In this document: positions 8,231 through 15,596 of the stretch, piece by piece
Numbering within the stretch: position 1 is the first letter of the stretch
Layout of the letters: the number at the start of each line of letters is the position of its first letter
Source of the DNA: a virus
Direction: 5' to 3' (one strand)
Virus record (IMG/VR): IMGVR_UViG_3300042453_004042
Span: 1-31,612 of that record
DNA: 31,612 nucleotides
Position numbers and translations under genes: made by a program
The notes under the pieces: model-generated
Databases searched by the model: none
The model's input: the letters and a program-made list of their open reading frames with translations, nothing else
Told to the model about the DNA's origin: nothing

Positions 8231-8753
8231 ATTAACAGATTTATATAAACAATTAAAAGAGGAAGAACAAGCAGCTCAAGTTTCACAATATAAAATTTAT
8301 TGTGATATAGATGGTGTGTTGTGTGATTTTGATAGACGATTTGAACAGTTTGGAGGTATATCTCCTAAAGAATATGAATCCAAATATGGTACTAAACAAT
8401 TTTGGAAAATTATAAATGAAGTAGGTGAACAATTTTGGTCTAAAATGCCCTGGATGTCTGAGGGAAAACAACTTTGGAGCTATATTAAAAAATATAACCC
8501 ATTACTACTTTCAGCTCCGTCATCAGATTACTCATCACGTTATGGTAAAAAATTATGGGCACAAGAAAATACACCAGGAACTAAATTAATTTTATCTAAA
8601 AGAGAAAACAAAAAAGACTATGCCTCAGGAAAATCAATACTTATTGATGATAGAGAAGATAATATTAATGAGTGGAGAGAAGCTGGTGGTATAGGTATTT
8701 TATTTACCTCAACAGGACAAGTAATAAATGAATTAAAAAAACTAGGATTATGA
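8223..8753 (+). CDS. HAD-superfamily phosphatase (5'-nucleotidase-like) with helix tag, 176 aa
   Basis: HAD motifs are complete: D28-I-D30-G-V-L-C-D (nucleophile and general acid), L-L-S97 (motif II), a Lys near 121-131, and I-D142-D143-R-E-D (motif IV). Small phage HAD proteins of this kind are usually annotated as 5'(3')-deoxyribonucleotidases or polynucleotide 3'-phosphatase-like; the substrate is unproven. The first ~20 residues (Y-K-L-T-D-L-Y-K-Q-L-K-E-E-E) precede the fold and resemble the helix tags of neighbouring proteins, with a possible L-K-E cleavage point at residue 13. The ATG overlaps the end of the preceding fusion by eight bases and its own stop overlaps the next ATG by four, so translation is coupled. 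Confidence 0.85.
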   Translation: MYKLTDLYKQLKEEEQAAQVSQYKIYCDIDGVLCDFDRRFEQFGGISPKEYESKYGTKQFWKIINEVGEQFWSKMPWMSEGKQLWSYIKKYNPLLLSAPSSDYSSRYGKKLWAQENTPGTKLILSKRENKKDYASGKSILIDDREDNINEWREAGGIGILFTSTGQVINELKKLGL

Positions 8754-9400
8754 GTAAATATAAATATAAATTAGTAGAACAAGAGGGTGATGAAGAAACT
8801 TCATCAAGTAATAAAGAAAATATAATATACGATTTAGTATTAACTCCACTTGGTAGTACTGTACAAGACGCTGTAGCAGCTTTAGAAAAAATAGATAATT
8901 ATGGTACGTATATTTCTAATATACAAAACACAGGAGCTGATAAAGCAAATGCTATAATATCTCATTTTGGACCTAGCCAACGTTTTGATAAACTTGGTTT
9001 AGAAGCATCATTCAGTAAATCAGATGGTACTTTAGAATCTTTTAAAGAAATTGTAAATAAAACAAACCAAAAGAAATTTGTAAATTTACTTGATAGTATA
9101 TTTAATACTTTATCTAAAAATAAAGGTAAATTTTATCCTAAAACAACTAAAACTGATATTGATAATTTTATCAAAACATTATCTACAAAACCTAATTTAC
9201 TTAAATGGAAAATAGGGAAATCAGGAGATACATTAGTATTCCCACCAGCAGGTAATCCAACTAAAAAAATAACAGAAAAAATTATTAGTATTGTTATGGA
9301 TAACGCTGGTGTAGATTATAATTTAGAAAATAAAGAATCAACTAATGAATCTAAACTTAAAAAATTAGTTAAAGAAGAAATTAAAAAGTTACTAAAATAA
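8750..9400 (+). CDS. conserved phage protein of unknown function with C-terminal helix tag, 216 aa
   Basis: I do not recognise a catalytic family. After an acidic, Ser-rich N-terminus (residues 8-24) the body is Lys/Asn-rich and helical with some beta (W-K-I-G-K-S-G-D-T-L-V-F-P near 152-165). The last 16 residues, S-K-L-K-K-L-V-K-E-E-I-K-K-L-L-K, are a near-perfect amphipathic helix of the same style as the N-terminal tags of other proteins in this run, here at the opposite end. It is translationally coupled by an ATGA overlap with the HAD gene; the next gene starts after one base. Expected to be an internal head or DNA-associated protein, by inference. Confidence 0.75.
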   Translation: MSKYKYKLVEQEGDEETSSSNKENIIYDLVLTPLGSTVQDAVAALEKIDNYGTYISNIQNTGADKANAIISHFGPSQRFDKLGLEASFSKSDGTLESFKEIVNKTNQKKFVNLLDSIFNTLSKNKGKFYPKTTKTDIDNFIKTLSTKPNLLKWKIGKSGDTLVFPPAGNPTKKITEKIISIVMDNAGVDYNLENKESTNESKLKKLVKEEIKKLLK

Positions 9401-9401
9401 T

Positions 9402-9971
9402 ATGTCTGAAAACGTTTTAAAAAAAGATTTTAAATCAGCTGATGTTCAACGTCTTCGTAACCTAATGACAGGTAAACAAGGTGAAAGAACTAATGTTGGT
9501 ATCGGTTATAGTAAAAAACAAGAATTCCATGAGGAAGGTGATGTATGGGAAGAAAATGGAAGACAATGGACCATTAAAAATGGTATCAAACAAAATGTCA
9601 CTAAATTAGATAAAGCAAAGAAGGAAGTAACCCTTCCATTATTTTGTCCTTGTTGTTCTAATTTAATGAAAAATAGAAATGATAAATTATTTTATATTCA
9701 ATATAAAAGATGTTTTAATTGTCAAATAGATTTTGAAACCGATATCCGTAAAATGGGTTTATGGGAAGAATATGAAAAAAACATAATAAACTCAGATATA
9801 GATAGTTTAATAATAGACTATGACATTTGGATTAATGAATTAATAAATAGCTCAAATGAATCTTTTATCACAGAAGCAGGTGATGTAGAAAAATGGGTTG
9901 GTTCTTCAAAGAAGAAGTTGCTAGAGAATAAGGAAGAAACAATTAAATATTTGCAAAACTTAAAAAGATAA
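9402..9971 (+). CDS. zinc-ribbon phage protein, 189 aa
   Basis: A central zinc ribbon with Cys82/Cys85 and Cys104/Cys107 is preceded by D-V-W-E-E-N-G-R-Q-W-T-I-K-N-G-I and followed by W-E-E-Y-E-K. From memory, this arrangement recurs in large tailed phages, where the function is unknown; no search was possible. Near the C-terminus, F-I-T-E158-A-G-D matches a prohead-protease style I-x-E site and would release a short C-terminal peptide of about 30 residues. It lies one base after the previous stop and three bases before the next start. Probably a nucleic-acid or protein-binding accessory protein; no enzyme motif is visible. Confidence 0.78.
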   Translation: MSENVLKKDFKSADVQRLRNLMTGKQGERTNVGIGYSKKQEFHEEGDVWEENGRQWTIKNGIKQNVTKLDKAKKEVTLPLFCPCCSNLMKNRNDKLFYIQYKRCFNCQIDFETDIRKMGLWEEYEKNIINSDIDSLIIDYDIWINELINSSNESFITEAGDVEKWVGSSKKKLLENKEETIKYLQNLKR

Positions 9972-9974
9972 ATT

Positions 9975-10616
9975 ATGAGTAATCTACCAGTACCAGTAGT
10001 TGTAGCTATCATAACTGCTTTAATAACATCTCTAATAGGACCAACTATCCTAGAATGGATAAAATTAAAATTCCTCCAGAAAAATAATAAAGATATTTTA
10101 GGTGAATCTATTATAAAAGATGAAAAAATAGATTTACAAATTGAACAACTTATGGAAGAATTAGGTTGTGATAGAATATGTATCTCACAATTTCATAATG
10201 GAGGTAATTTTTATCCAACAGGTAAATCTATTAAAAAATTTAGTATATTTTATGAACGTACAACTACAAATGCTTTATCAATTAAAGAAATTTTTCAAAA
10301 TATTCCTGTGTCTTTATTTCCTAAAGTGTTTGCTGTTTTATATAAAGAAGGAGAGATAGCAGTACCTGATACTAGTGATAATAACATTGATTGTGGTCTT
10401 TTTCCAGTTATCGGTAAAGAATACAACACTAAATCATTTTATTTATTAGCCATTCATGACTTAAATGATAATTTTATCGGTGTGCTAGCTATATCATATT
10501 ATGAAAACAAATACCAATTAACTTTAGATGATTGGATATTAGTTAGACAAAAGATAGGAGCTATAGGCGGTATATTAACTGATTACCTTCATGATAAAAA
10601 AATAAAATATAATTAA
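9975..10616 (+). CDS. membrane-anchored GAF-like domain protein, 213 aa
   Basis: One N-terminal transmembrane helix (about residues 6-28, V-P-V-V-V-A-I-I-T-A-L-I) is followed by a short basic/charged linker and a soluble domain. The soluble domain begins C-D-R-I-C-I-S-Q-F-H-N-G-G and continues with K-K-F-S-I-F-Y-E-R-T, F-Q-N-I-P and L-D-D-W. The pattern (ligand-pocket domain with F-H-N-G-G and a late G-V-L-A-I-S strand) resembles GAF domains, which bind nucleotides or other small ligands. Its role in phage is unknown; signalling at the host inner membrane, superinfection control or lysis timing are possible. It is the only clear membrane protein in this tight run. It lacks the helix tag and ends before a class I element. 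Confidence 0.65.
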   Translation: MSNLPVPVVVAIITALITSLIGPTILEWIKLKFLQKNNKDILGESIIKDEKIDLQIEQLMEELGCDRICISQFHNGGNFYPTGKSIKKFSIFYERTTTNALSIKEIFQNIPVSLFPKVFAVLYKEGEIAVPDTSDNNIDCGLFPVIGKEYNTKSFYLLAIHDLNDNFIGVLAISYYENKYQLTLDDWILVRQKIGAIGGILTDYLHDKKIKYN

Positions 10617-10624
10617 AATCACTA

Positions 10625-10635
10625 ATATTTATAAC
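10625..10635 (+). promoter_or_regulatory. class I upstream element (ATATTTATAAC)
   Basis: Exact ATATTTATAAC followed by AAAATAT, 13 bases before the ATG at 10649, within a 32-base gap between genes. It is one of the best-formed copies. Confidence 0.6.
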
Positions 10636-10648
10636 AAAATATACTCAA

Positions 10649-11074
10649 ATGAGCAAACAATTTGAAAATATGCAAAAATTAGCTTTTGGTAAAGTAGTAA
10701 CTGAACCAAAGCTTTTAACTGAAAATAATCTTAGGTCTAAAATTAAAGAACTTGTACATTCATCATTAGGTGAAGCTAAGAAAAAGAAAAAAGAACCTGA
10801 AGATGTAGCTCCACAAGATGACTCAGTAGAATTAGATATGGACATGGATACAACAGAACCATCTCTAGATACAGAAATTCCTACTGATACTATGACTCCA
10901 GATGTATCTAATGAAATTGATATTGATCCTAAAGTTAAGGCTATTCAAGACTCATTAAGTAAAGCATTAGCTAATGCTAAAGCGTTAGGTGATGAAAAAT
11001 TAGTTCAACAAATTGGTAATACTATTACTATGTTAGTTAGAACACAAGTAGTAGGACAACAAACAGCTGAATAA
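10649..11074 (+). CDS. small acidic/basic helix-tagged protein, putative internal head or core protein, 141 aa
   Basis: Family not recognised. The N-terminus has M-Q-K-L-A-F-G-K-V-V-T-E, related to the M-Q-K-R-A-G-I-I-S-E segment in the 229-residue protein at 20.7 kb. It is followed by a helix tag (N-N-L-R-S-K-I-K-E-L-V-H-S-S-L, about 26-40) and L-G-E42 before A-K-K-K-K-K, an L-x-E site directly ahead of a Lys cluster. The middle (50-100) is strongly acidic and Pro/Thr-rich, probably disordered. The end is helical (K-A-I-Q-D-S-L-S-K-A-L-A-N-A). Composition and context suggest a scaffold or packaged internal protein. Its stop overlaps the next start by one base. Confidence 0.75.
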   Translation: MSKQFENMQKLAFGKVVTEPKLLTENNLRSKIKELVHSSLGEAKKKKKEPEDVAPQDDSVELDMDMDTTEPSLDTEIPTDTMTPDVSNEIDIDPKVKAIQDSLSKALANAKALGDEKLVQQIGNTITMLVRTQVVGQQTAE

Positions 11075-11466
11075 TGAAATCTACTCCACGCATATTAGCA
11101 TTACAAAAACAATTTTACAACCAATATAAGGCTAATAAAAGATCTTGGGTTAAAAAATATGAGCATAATACTGAACAAGCAATGACAGGAGCAGCATTTA
11201 ATAGAGCCAAATCCGCAGCTATGAAAAATGATAAACAACGAATCAAAGAAATGGTTAAAAAGGTCTTAATGGGTCCTGAAAATCCAATTGATACTACTAC
11301 TTTAGATATCCCCTTATTAATTCGTTTATTAGAATACGCTAAAGAAGATGCTCAAACTGATATGGATTTACATAAAGTAGCAGAAAATATTATTAAGTTA
11401 TCTAAAGGAGGTAAAACTCTTACTATGAGTGATTATAACAATATAGTATCTATATCAAATGACTAA
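11074..11466 (+). CDS. conserved phage helical protein, 130 aa
   Basis: A basic N-terminal half (K/R/N-rich, W-V-K-K-Y-E-H-N-T-E-Q-A) with a helix R-I-K-E-M-V-K-K-V-L at about 56-65 resembles the recurring tag. The C-terminal half has I-P-L-L-I-R-L-L-E-Y-A-K-E-D-A followed by T-D-M-D-L-H-K-V-A-E and T-M-S-D-Y-N-N-I-V. I believe similar C-terminal segments occur as a domain in T4-like and cyanophage proteins without known function, but this is recollection. No catalytic residues stand out. The ATG overlaps the previous stop by one base, and the next gene starts eight bases before its stop. Confidence 0.75.
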   Translation: MKSTPRILALQKQFYNQYKANKRSWVKKYEHNTEQAMTGAAFNRAKSAAMKNDKQRIKEMVKKVLMGPENPIDTTTLDIPLLIRLLEYAKEDAQTDMDLHKVAENIIKLSKGGKTLTMSDYNNIVSISND

Positions 11467-11965
11467 AGACGAATTAAAAAATAAAATTAAAGATTTAGTA
11501 AAAAAAGTTTACTCAGGTGTTAGTAAATCAACCGATGTAGACTTAGATAGTCCTTCTGTTGTTTCATTAGATAATGAAAGATTTCCAGTACTAGTTAAAT
11601 TTCCTACTCTTAAAGATACTATTATTAAAATATTAACTGATCAATATGAGTTATTTTTAAAAGATATTGAATGGGTAGCACCACGTCCTACTACATTTCG
11701 TATTATATTAGGTAATGATCAAGTATTTTATCTTATATACACTGATAGAACTTGGATCGCTAAAGTTGAAGGTAAAAAATATTATTTATTAAATTTAAGT
11801 GAAGAGCAAAATTGTATAGAAGCAATAGCTAGAATTTTATCATATGGAGCTAAACCAACTCCTGAAAAAGAAAAAGCACCAGCTGAGGCTCCAGCTCCAG
11901 AATCAGCACCAGCTGATGAAGAACCAATTGAAGAACCCTCTGAAGAAACACCCCCTACTGTATAA
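11459..11965 (+). CDS. helix-tagged phage protein with Pro/Ala/Glu tail, 168 aa
   Basis: An N-terminal amphipathic helix (T-K-D-E-L-K-N-K-I-K-D-L-V-K-K-V-Y, residues 2-18) precedes a compact alpha/beta domain (about 35-135) with F-P-V-L-V-K-F-P, W-V-A-P-R-P-T-T-F-R-I and W-I-A-K-V-E-G-K-K-Y-Y-L-L-N. The last ~30 residues are a disordered Pro/Ala/Glu tail. The domain family is not one I can name. No clear L/I-x-E site follows the tag here, so tag removal is less obvious than in the neighbours. Overlaps both flanking genes (eight bases and one base). Confidence 0.75.
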   Translation: MTKDELKNKIKDLVKKVYSGVSKSTDVDLDSPSVVSLDNERFPVLVKFPTLKDTIIKILTDQYELFLKDIEWVAPRPTTFRIILGNDQVFYLIYTDRTWIAKVEGKKYYLLNLSEEQNCIEAIARILSYGAKPTPEKEKAPAEAPAPESAPADEEPIEEPSEETPPTV

Positions 11966-12777
11966 TGGATTCACTAGATTTATTTTTTAAAAAATATGCG
12001 TATAAATTTCCAAAAGGATATCCTGACTTAAATGATGAGCAGGATATTAATCTTTTAGCTGATTTATTAGAAAATTTAGATGTTAATTTAGAAGAAGTTG
12101 AAACTGAAACTGAATTAGAACCACTTACTAAAGACGCTTTGGATAAAGATAAAAAAATTACTAAAATTGAATCTTTTACTGAATTAGCTAAATTAACATA
12201 TGAACAATATGATTTAGGAGATATTAAAACAGTATTTCCAAACTATGTTAATACTATAAAAGATTGGAAACAATATATTGATGAAAATTTATCCAATACA
12301 GGAAGAGTTATAGAAAATGCTTTAAAAAATTATTCTATTTCTAAAGGAGTAGAATCAAAAGAAATTAGTGGTAAAGGTGAAGACATTAGTATTGGAGATA
12401 AAATAGTTGAAGTAAAATCAAGTGCTGGAAATAAGATTAACACACAACTTCAAACTAGTTTCTATACTAAAAATCCTAATAAATTTTATGCTTTTGTATC
12501 AAACACATCCTCTAATGATATTCAAGTTAGAATAGTAGCTAGTGCTATGTTATATAAATTAGCTTTAGGTGATGAAATAGTTGATGAAATGGAAGCTAAA
12601 GGTGGATCAGATATACTTGTTAATCAAATAAAAAAAGGATTAGAAACTTTAGATCTTAAAAAATTTATTATGAGTTCTATATTAACAGGTAAAACCTCAG
12701 AAGATAGTAAATCTTTCTTTATAGGAAAAGATAATAAAATTAGATGTAGATTTGTAATTTACATTGAGCCAAAATAA
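11965..12777 (+). CDS. putative PD-(D/E)XK-fold nuclease-like protein, 270 aa
   Basis: The N-terminal segment (F-F-K-K-Y-A-Y-K-F-P-K-G-Y-P-D, residues 7-21) looks like a separate docking module, followed by an acidic stretch (50-65). The C-terminal domain has G-R-V-I-E-N-A-L (about 112-119), then G-E-D-I-S-I-G-D-K-I-V-E-V-K-S-S (about 137-152), and a T-Q-L-Q-T-S-F-Y helix, which is the spacing of an E...D...E-x-K restriction-endonuclease-like fold. It would bind and perhaps cut DNA, but the active site call rests on pattern only. It shares one base with the preceding stop. Being encoded within the helix-tagged run makes delivery with the DNA a possibility. Confidence 0.65.
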   Translation: MDSLDLFFKKYAYKFPKGYPDLNDEQDINLLADLLENLDVNLEEVETETELEPLTKDALDKDKKITKIESFTELAKLTYEQYDLGDIKTVFPNYVNTIKDWKQYIDENLSNTGRVIENALKNYSISKGVESKEISGKGEDISIGDKIVEVKSSAGNKINTQLQTSFYTKNPNKFYAFVSNTSSNDIQVRIVASAMLYKLALGDEIVDEMEAKGGSDILVNQIKKGLETLDLKKFIMSSILTGKTSEDSKSFFIGKDNKIRCRFVIYIEPK

Positions 12778-12778
12778 T

Positions 12779-12789
12779 GTATTTATAAC
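12779..12789 (+). promoter_or_regulatory. class I upstream element (GTATTTATAAC) abutting a start codon
   Basis: One mismatch to the class I element, ending only one base before ATG 12791 and overlapping the tail of the preceding gene region. The short spacing differs from the usual 11-14 bases. Confidence 0.4.
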
Positions 12790-12790
12790 C

Positions 12791-13696
12791 ATGAACAAAA
12801 TCCAACGACTTATACGCGAAGTTTTAGCTACTCCTCCTAAAAAAGATAAATGTAATTGTGGTTGCCATTCATGTGAAAATGTAGGTAATAAGGGCCCAGT
12901 ACTTAATGAAAATTTAGATACTAAGATTATTATGACTGAAAACATGAAACATCATGTTGATAATAAATTACCACTTACTGAGAACGCTTTTAGATATGGC
13001 TCAGAAGCATTTATAAATTTATGGGCTGAAGCACGTACATTATATGAGCAAAAGGCTATCTTTTTAAATGATATTGATAAAGCTTTTATTAGAGATACAG
13101 ATTTAGGTAAATTTGGTATATATGAAGGTGTGAAAGTACCTTTAGATTTATTAATGAGAGATGATAGTGATAGTACATTAGGTAGTAAAGAAGATGCTGA
13201 ATATACAAATAGTATTTTGTTTTTACCTTATTTAGATAAATTAAAAGATCTTAAAATGAGATATGAAAGATCTCAAGATGAAAAATCTAAAGCATTTTTC
13301 ATGAATTTACATGATGATCTTTTAGATGCTATTACTAGAATGGATAGAGATGCTATTAATAATATAGTAGCTAAATACCCAAAATATTTTGTTGGACTAA
13401 ATGAAGCAGATAAAAAGAAAACACCAGCTTTAAATAAACCAAAACGTGGTGGATCTAAGAAATTCTATGTGTATGTTCGTGACCCAAAATCAAAACGTAT
13501 TAAAAAAGTATCATTTGGTATGGCAGGTGGAGGATTACGTGCTAAATTAAATAATCCAAAAGCACGTCAAGCATTTGCTAAACGACATGATTGTGCAAAC
13601 AAAAAAGATAAAACTAAAGCATCGTACTGGAGTTGTAGACTTCCAAGATATGCTAAAGCATTAGGTTTTACCACAACATTCTCAGGATATTGGTAA
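12791..13696 (+). CDS. helix-tagged multi-segment phage protein with C-terminal Cys/His basic domain, 301 aa
   Basis: I start at ATG 12791; an in-frame TTG at 12764 would add nine residues inside the previous gene. The protein opens with the helix tag N-K-I-Q-R-L-I-R-E-V-L, then a Cys-rich knot (Cys21, 23, 25, 28 with His26), then linker segments L-N-E40, M-T-E50 and L-T-E64. The middle (65-120) has F-R-Y-G-S-E-A-F and G-K-F-G-I-Y-E-G. A further L-N-E205 before A-D-K-K-K precedes a basic domain (220-301) with K-F-Y-V-Y-V-R, R-H-D-C268 and S-Y-W-S-C282-R. The number of L/I-x-E sites is striking and suggests processing to at least a basic, DNA-binding fragment. Function of the domains is unknown. 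Confidence 0.75.
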   Translation: MNKIQRLIREVLATPPKKDKCNCGCHSCENVGNKGPVLNENLDTKIIMTENMKHHVDNKLPLTENAFRYGSEAFINLWAEARTLYEQKAIFLNDIDKAFIRDTDLGKFGIYEGVKVPLDLLMRDDSDSTLGSKEDAEYTNSILFLPYLDKLKDLKMRYERSQDEKSKAFFMNLHDDLLDAITRMDRDAINNIVAKYPKYFVGLNEADKKKTPALNKPKRGGSKKFYVYVRDPKSKRIKKVSFGMAGGGLRAKLNNPKARQAFAKRHDCANKKDKTKASYWSCRLPRYAKALGFTTTFSGYW

Positions 13697-13697
13697 T

Positions 13698-14078
13698 ATG
13701 ATAACTAAATCAGAATTTAAAAAATATATTAAAGAAGAAATACGTAAAACATTGCGTGAGGATTCTGCTTCAAAATTATATAAAATTGAAGGATTATTAG
13801 TTACTAATCTTAAAAAGAAAACCCAAACTCAAATACTCTCAGACATTCGTTCTATAACAGGTGTAACAACTATAGATACTGAGGAGTATACACCTAATGT
13901 ACCTAAACCAGGTTACAAATATGATAGAGTAGTAATTAAAGTTGATCCATATCCATATACTAAATTTGGTCAATTTGATATTAATACTATTAATCAAATA
14001 ATAAGTAATATAAATAAAATAAGAGGAGTAGTTAAGTTTGTTGTGAAGGATCCTCAATTAATTAATATAGGTATCTAA
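13698..14078 (+). CDS. helix-tagged small alpha/beta protein, 126 aa
   Basis: Residues 1-20 are a charged amphipathic helix (S-E-F-K-K-Y-I-K-E-E-I-R-K-T-L-R) ending in L-R-E21 before D-S-A-S, a good packaging-tag plus cleavage-site candidate. The remainder (28-126) predicts a compact alpha/beta fold of ferredoxin type: L-L-V-T-N, D-I-R-S-I-T-G-V-T-T-I-D, V-V-I-K-V-D-P-Y-P-Y and V-V-K-F-V-V-K. No catalytic residues are recognisable. It starts one base after the preceding stop and shares one base with the amidase start, so it is co-translated with them. Confidence 0.72.
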   Translation: MITKSEFKKYIKEEIRKTLREDSASKLYKIEGLLVTNLKKKTQTQILSDIRSITGVTTIDTEEYTPNVPKPGYKYDRVVIKVDPYPYTKFGQFDINTINQIISNINKIRGVVKFVVKDPQLINIGI

Positions 14079-14737
14079 TGACTATTACTCAATATAACTT
14101 TCCTCAAACTCAGTATATTCCTACTGAGACTCAAAAAGTTCAAATTTATCTACATCATACAGCAGGTAATTCAAATCCCTTTGGAACTTATAAAGATTGG
14201 GAATCAAATAAGGAAAGAATTGCTACTTGTATTGTTATAGGTGGAAAACCTAAAAAAGGAAACACACATATTGATGGACAAATAGTTCAAGGTTATTCTT
14301 CAAAATATTGGGCTTATCATTTAGGTTTAAAAGAATCAACATTTCATAAATTTGATTTACCATATAAATCTTTAGATAAAATATCAGTCGGTATTGAAAT
14401 TTGTAATTGGGGTCAATTAGTTCGTAAAAATACTAAATTTTACAATTGGGCTAATACTGTTGTACCTGAAGAAGAAATTATTGAATTAGATACTCCATTT
14501 AGAGGATTTAAATATTTTCATAATTATACAGACGCTCAAATCCAGTCAGTAAAAGAATTATTATTACTTTGGAAACAAAAATGGAACATTCCATTAACAT
14601 ATAATGAAGACATTTGGGGTGTTACACCTAGAGCTTTAAACGGTACTCCAGGAGTATACACTCATTGTTCTGTTAGATATGATAAAATAGATATCTATCC
14701 TCATCCTAAGATGATTGAAATGCTTAAATCACTATGA
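14078..14737 (+). CDS. N-acetylmuramoyl-L-alanine amidase (amidase_2 type endolysin), 219 aa
   Basis: Cleaves the bond between N-acetylmuramic acid and L-alanine in peptidoglycan, for lysis or for cell-wall penetration. The amidase_2 pattern is visible: Y-L-H26-H27-T-A-G, the T-H-I-D-G-Q-I-V-Q segment near 63-71, Y-W-A-Y-H81, G-I-E-I-C-N near 105-110, and T-H196-C-S-V-R-Y-D-K-I-D-I-Y-P for the distal zinc ligand and catalytic region. There is no signal peptide or wall-binding domain, so release would need a holin; a holin-like gene lies 7 kb downstream. It sits inside the helix-tagged run and overlaps its neighbours by one and four bases. It carries no obvious tag itself. Confidence 0.88.
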   Translation: MTITQYNFPQTQYIPTETQKVQIYLHHTAGNSNPFGTYKDWESNKERIATCIVIGGKPKKGNTHIDGQIVQGYSSKYWAYHLGLKESTFHKFDLPYKSLDKISVGIEICNWGQLVRKNTKFYNWANTVVPEEEIIELDTPFRGFKYFHNYTDAQIQSVKELLLLWKQKWNIPLTYNEDIWGVTPRALNGTPGVYTHCSVRYDKIDIYPHPKMIEMLKSL

Positions 14738-15159
14738 ATTTAAAAGATATAATTATACAATTAATTCTAGAAGAAAAAGCAAAACGTGATAGATGTCTAC
14801 GTATTGCTGATCGTAAATTTGATAAACCATCAGCATATAAATCTGGAGCGGTTGTTAGATGTCGTCAAGGCAAGATTTGGAAGGGCATAAAAGAAGAAGA
14901 ATTAAGAGAAATAATTAAAGGAATTATTCAAGAAGACGAGTCACTTTATAAATGGTTTAAACGTCAAGGCACTTCTGGTAAAGAAGGTGGATGGGTTGAC
15001 TGTAATACTTGTCGTAAAGATAAAAAAACAGGTAGAAAAAAATGTAAAGCTTGTGGTCGTAAAAAAGGCGAAAAACGAGCTAAATATCCTTCATGTCGTC
15101 CTACACCAGCACAATGTGGGCAACCAGGTAAAGGTAAAAAATGGGGTAAAACAAAATGA
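14734..15159 (+). CDS. helix-tagged Lys/Cys-rich phage protein, 141 aa
   Basis: Begins with helix N-L-K-D-I-I-I-Q-L-I-L-E-E, with I-L-E13 or L-E-E14 as possible cut points. A short module follows (C-L-R-I-A-D-R-K-F then A-V-V-R-C-R-Q-G-K-I-W-K-G, 21-51), then a second tag-like helix (E-E-E-L-R-E-I-I-K-G-I-I-Q-E, about 54-67), and then a basic Cys-rich domain with W-F-K-R-Q-G-T-S-G-K-E-G-G-W, C-N-T-C and C-K-A-C-G-R-K. The two helices flanking separate modules suggest two fused packaged peptides. The last part is strongly basic and Gly/Lys-rich, fitting DNA binding inside a head. ATGA overlap with the amidase; four-base overlap with the next gene. Confidence 0.75.
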   Translation: MNLKDIIIQLILEEKAKRDRCLRIADRKFDKPSAYKSGAVVRCRQGKIWKGIKEEELREIIKGIIQEDESLYKWFKRQGTSGKEGGWVDCNTCRKDKKTGRKKCKACGRKKGEKRAKYPSCRPTPAQCGQPGKGKKWGKTK

Positions 15160-15596
15160 TCAAACTATCAGACATATTAAATGAAATATTGTTAGAAAGT
15201 GATCCTAAAGTAGGTACTGGAAAAAAACCTAAAGGATCAGGTCGTAGATTATACACTGATGAAGATCCAACAGATACAGTACGTATAAAATTTAGAACAG
15301 TTCAAGATATAAGAGATACATTATCTAAAACATCTTTTAAATCAAAACCACATGTTCGTCAATCTCAAATTATTAATTTAATTCATCAACGAGTTAGAGC
15401 TGCTTATAATAAAGCCAAAGATCCTGAAGTTAAATCAAGATTAAAACAAGCTTTAAATTATATTACTAAACGTAAAGAAGCATCTAAAAAGAAAACTGAA
15501 CGTTTAAATAAATTAAAAGAAACCTTAAATCCTCAATCAGGTAAAGCAGCACCATATGGTTCTGGATATACCCCTATCACTAAAACAAATGATTAA
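15156..15596 (+). CDS. helix-tagged basic phage protein, 146 aa
   Basis: Residues 1-14 are the helix tag I-K-L-S-D-I-L-N-E-I-L-L-E, ending L-L-E14 before S-D-P, a close match to T4-type L/I-x-E processing followed by a small residue. The mature part has G-T-G-K-K-P-K-G-S-G-R-R-L-Y-T-D-E-D-P (residues 20-38) and a long Lys/Arg-rich helical stretch to ~125. I recall similar G-K-K-P-K-G-S-x-R-R-L-Y-T-D segments from other phages, without known function. No enzyme motif. The net charge suggests nucleic-acid binding. The next gene begins eight bases before its stop. Confidence 0.75.
   Translation: MIKLSDILNEILLESDPKVGTGKKPKGSGRRLYTDEDPTDTVRIKFRTVQDIRDTLSKTSFKSKPHVRQSQIINLIHQRVRAAYNKAKDPEVKSRLKQALNYITKRKEASKKKTERLNKLKETLNPQSGKAAPYGSGYTPITKTND

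Noticed and set aside
14987-15184. Plus-strand 65-codon frame overlapping the Lys/Cys-rich protein
   Set aside because: Frame-shifted read of Lys-rich codons; the other frame carries the conserved Cys motifs and coupled start.
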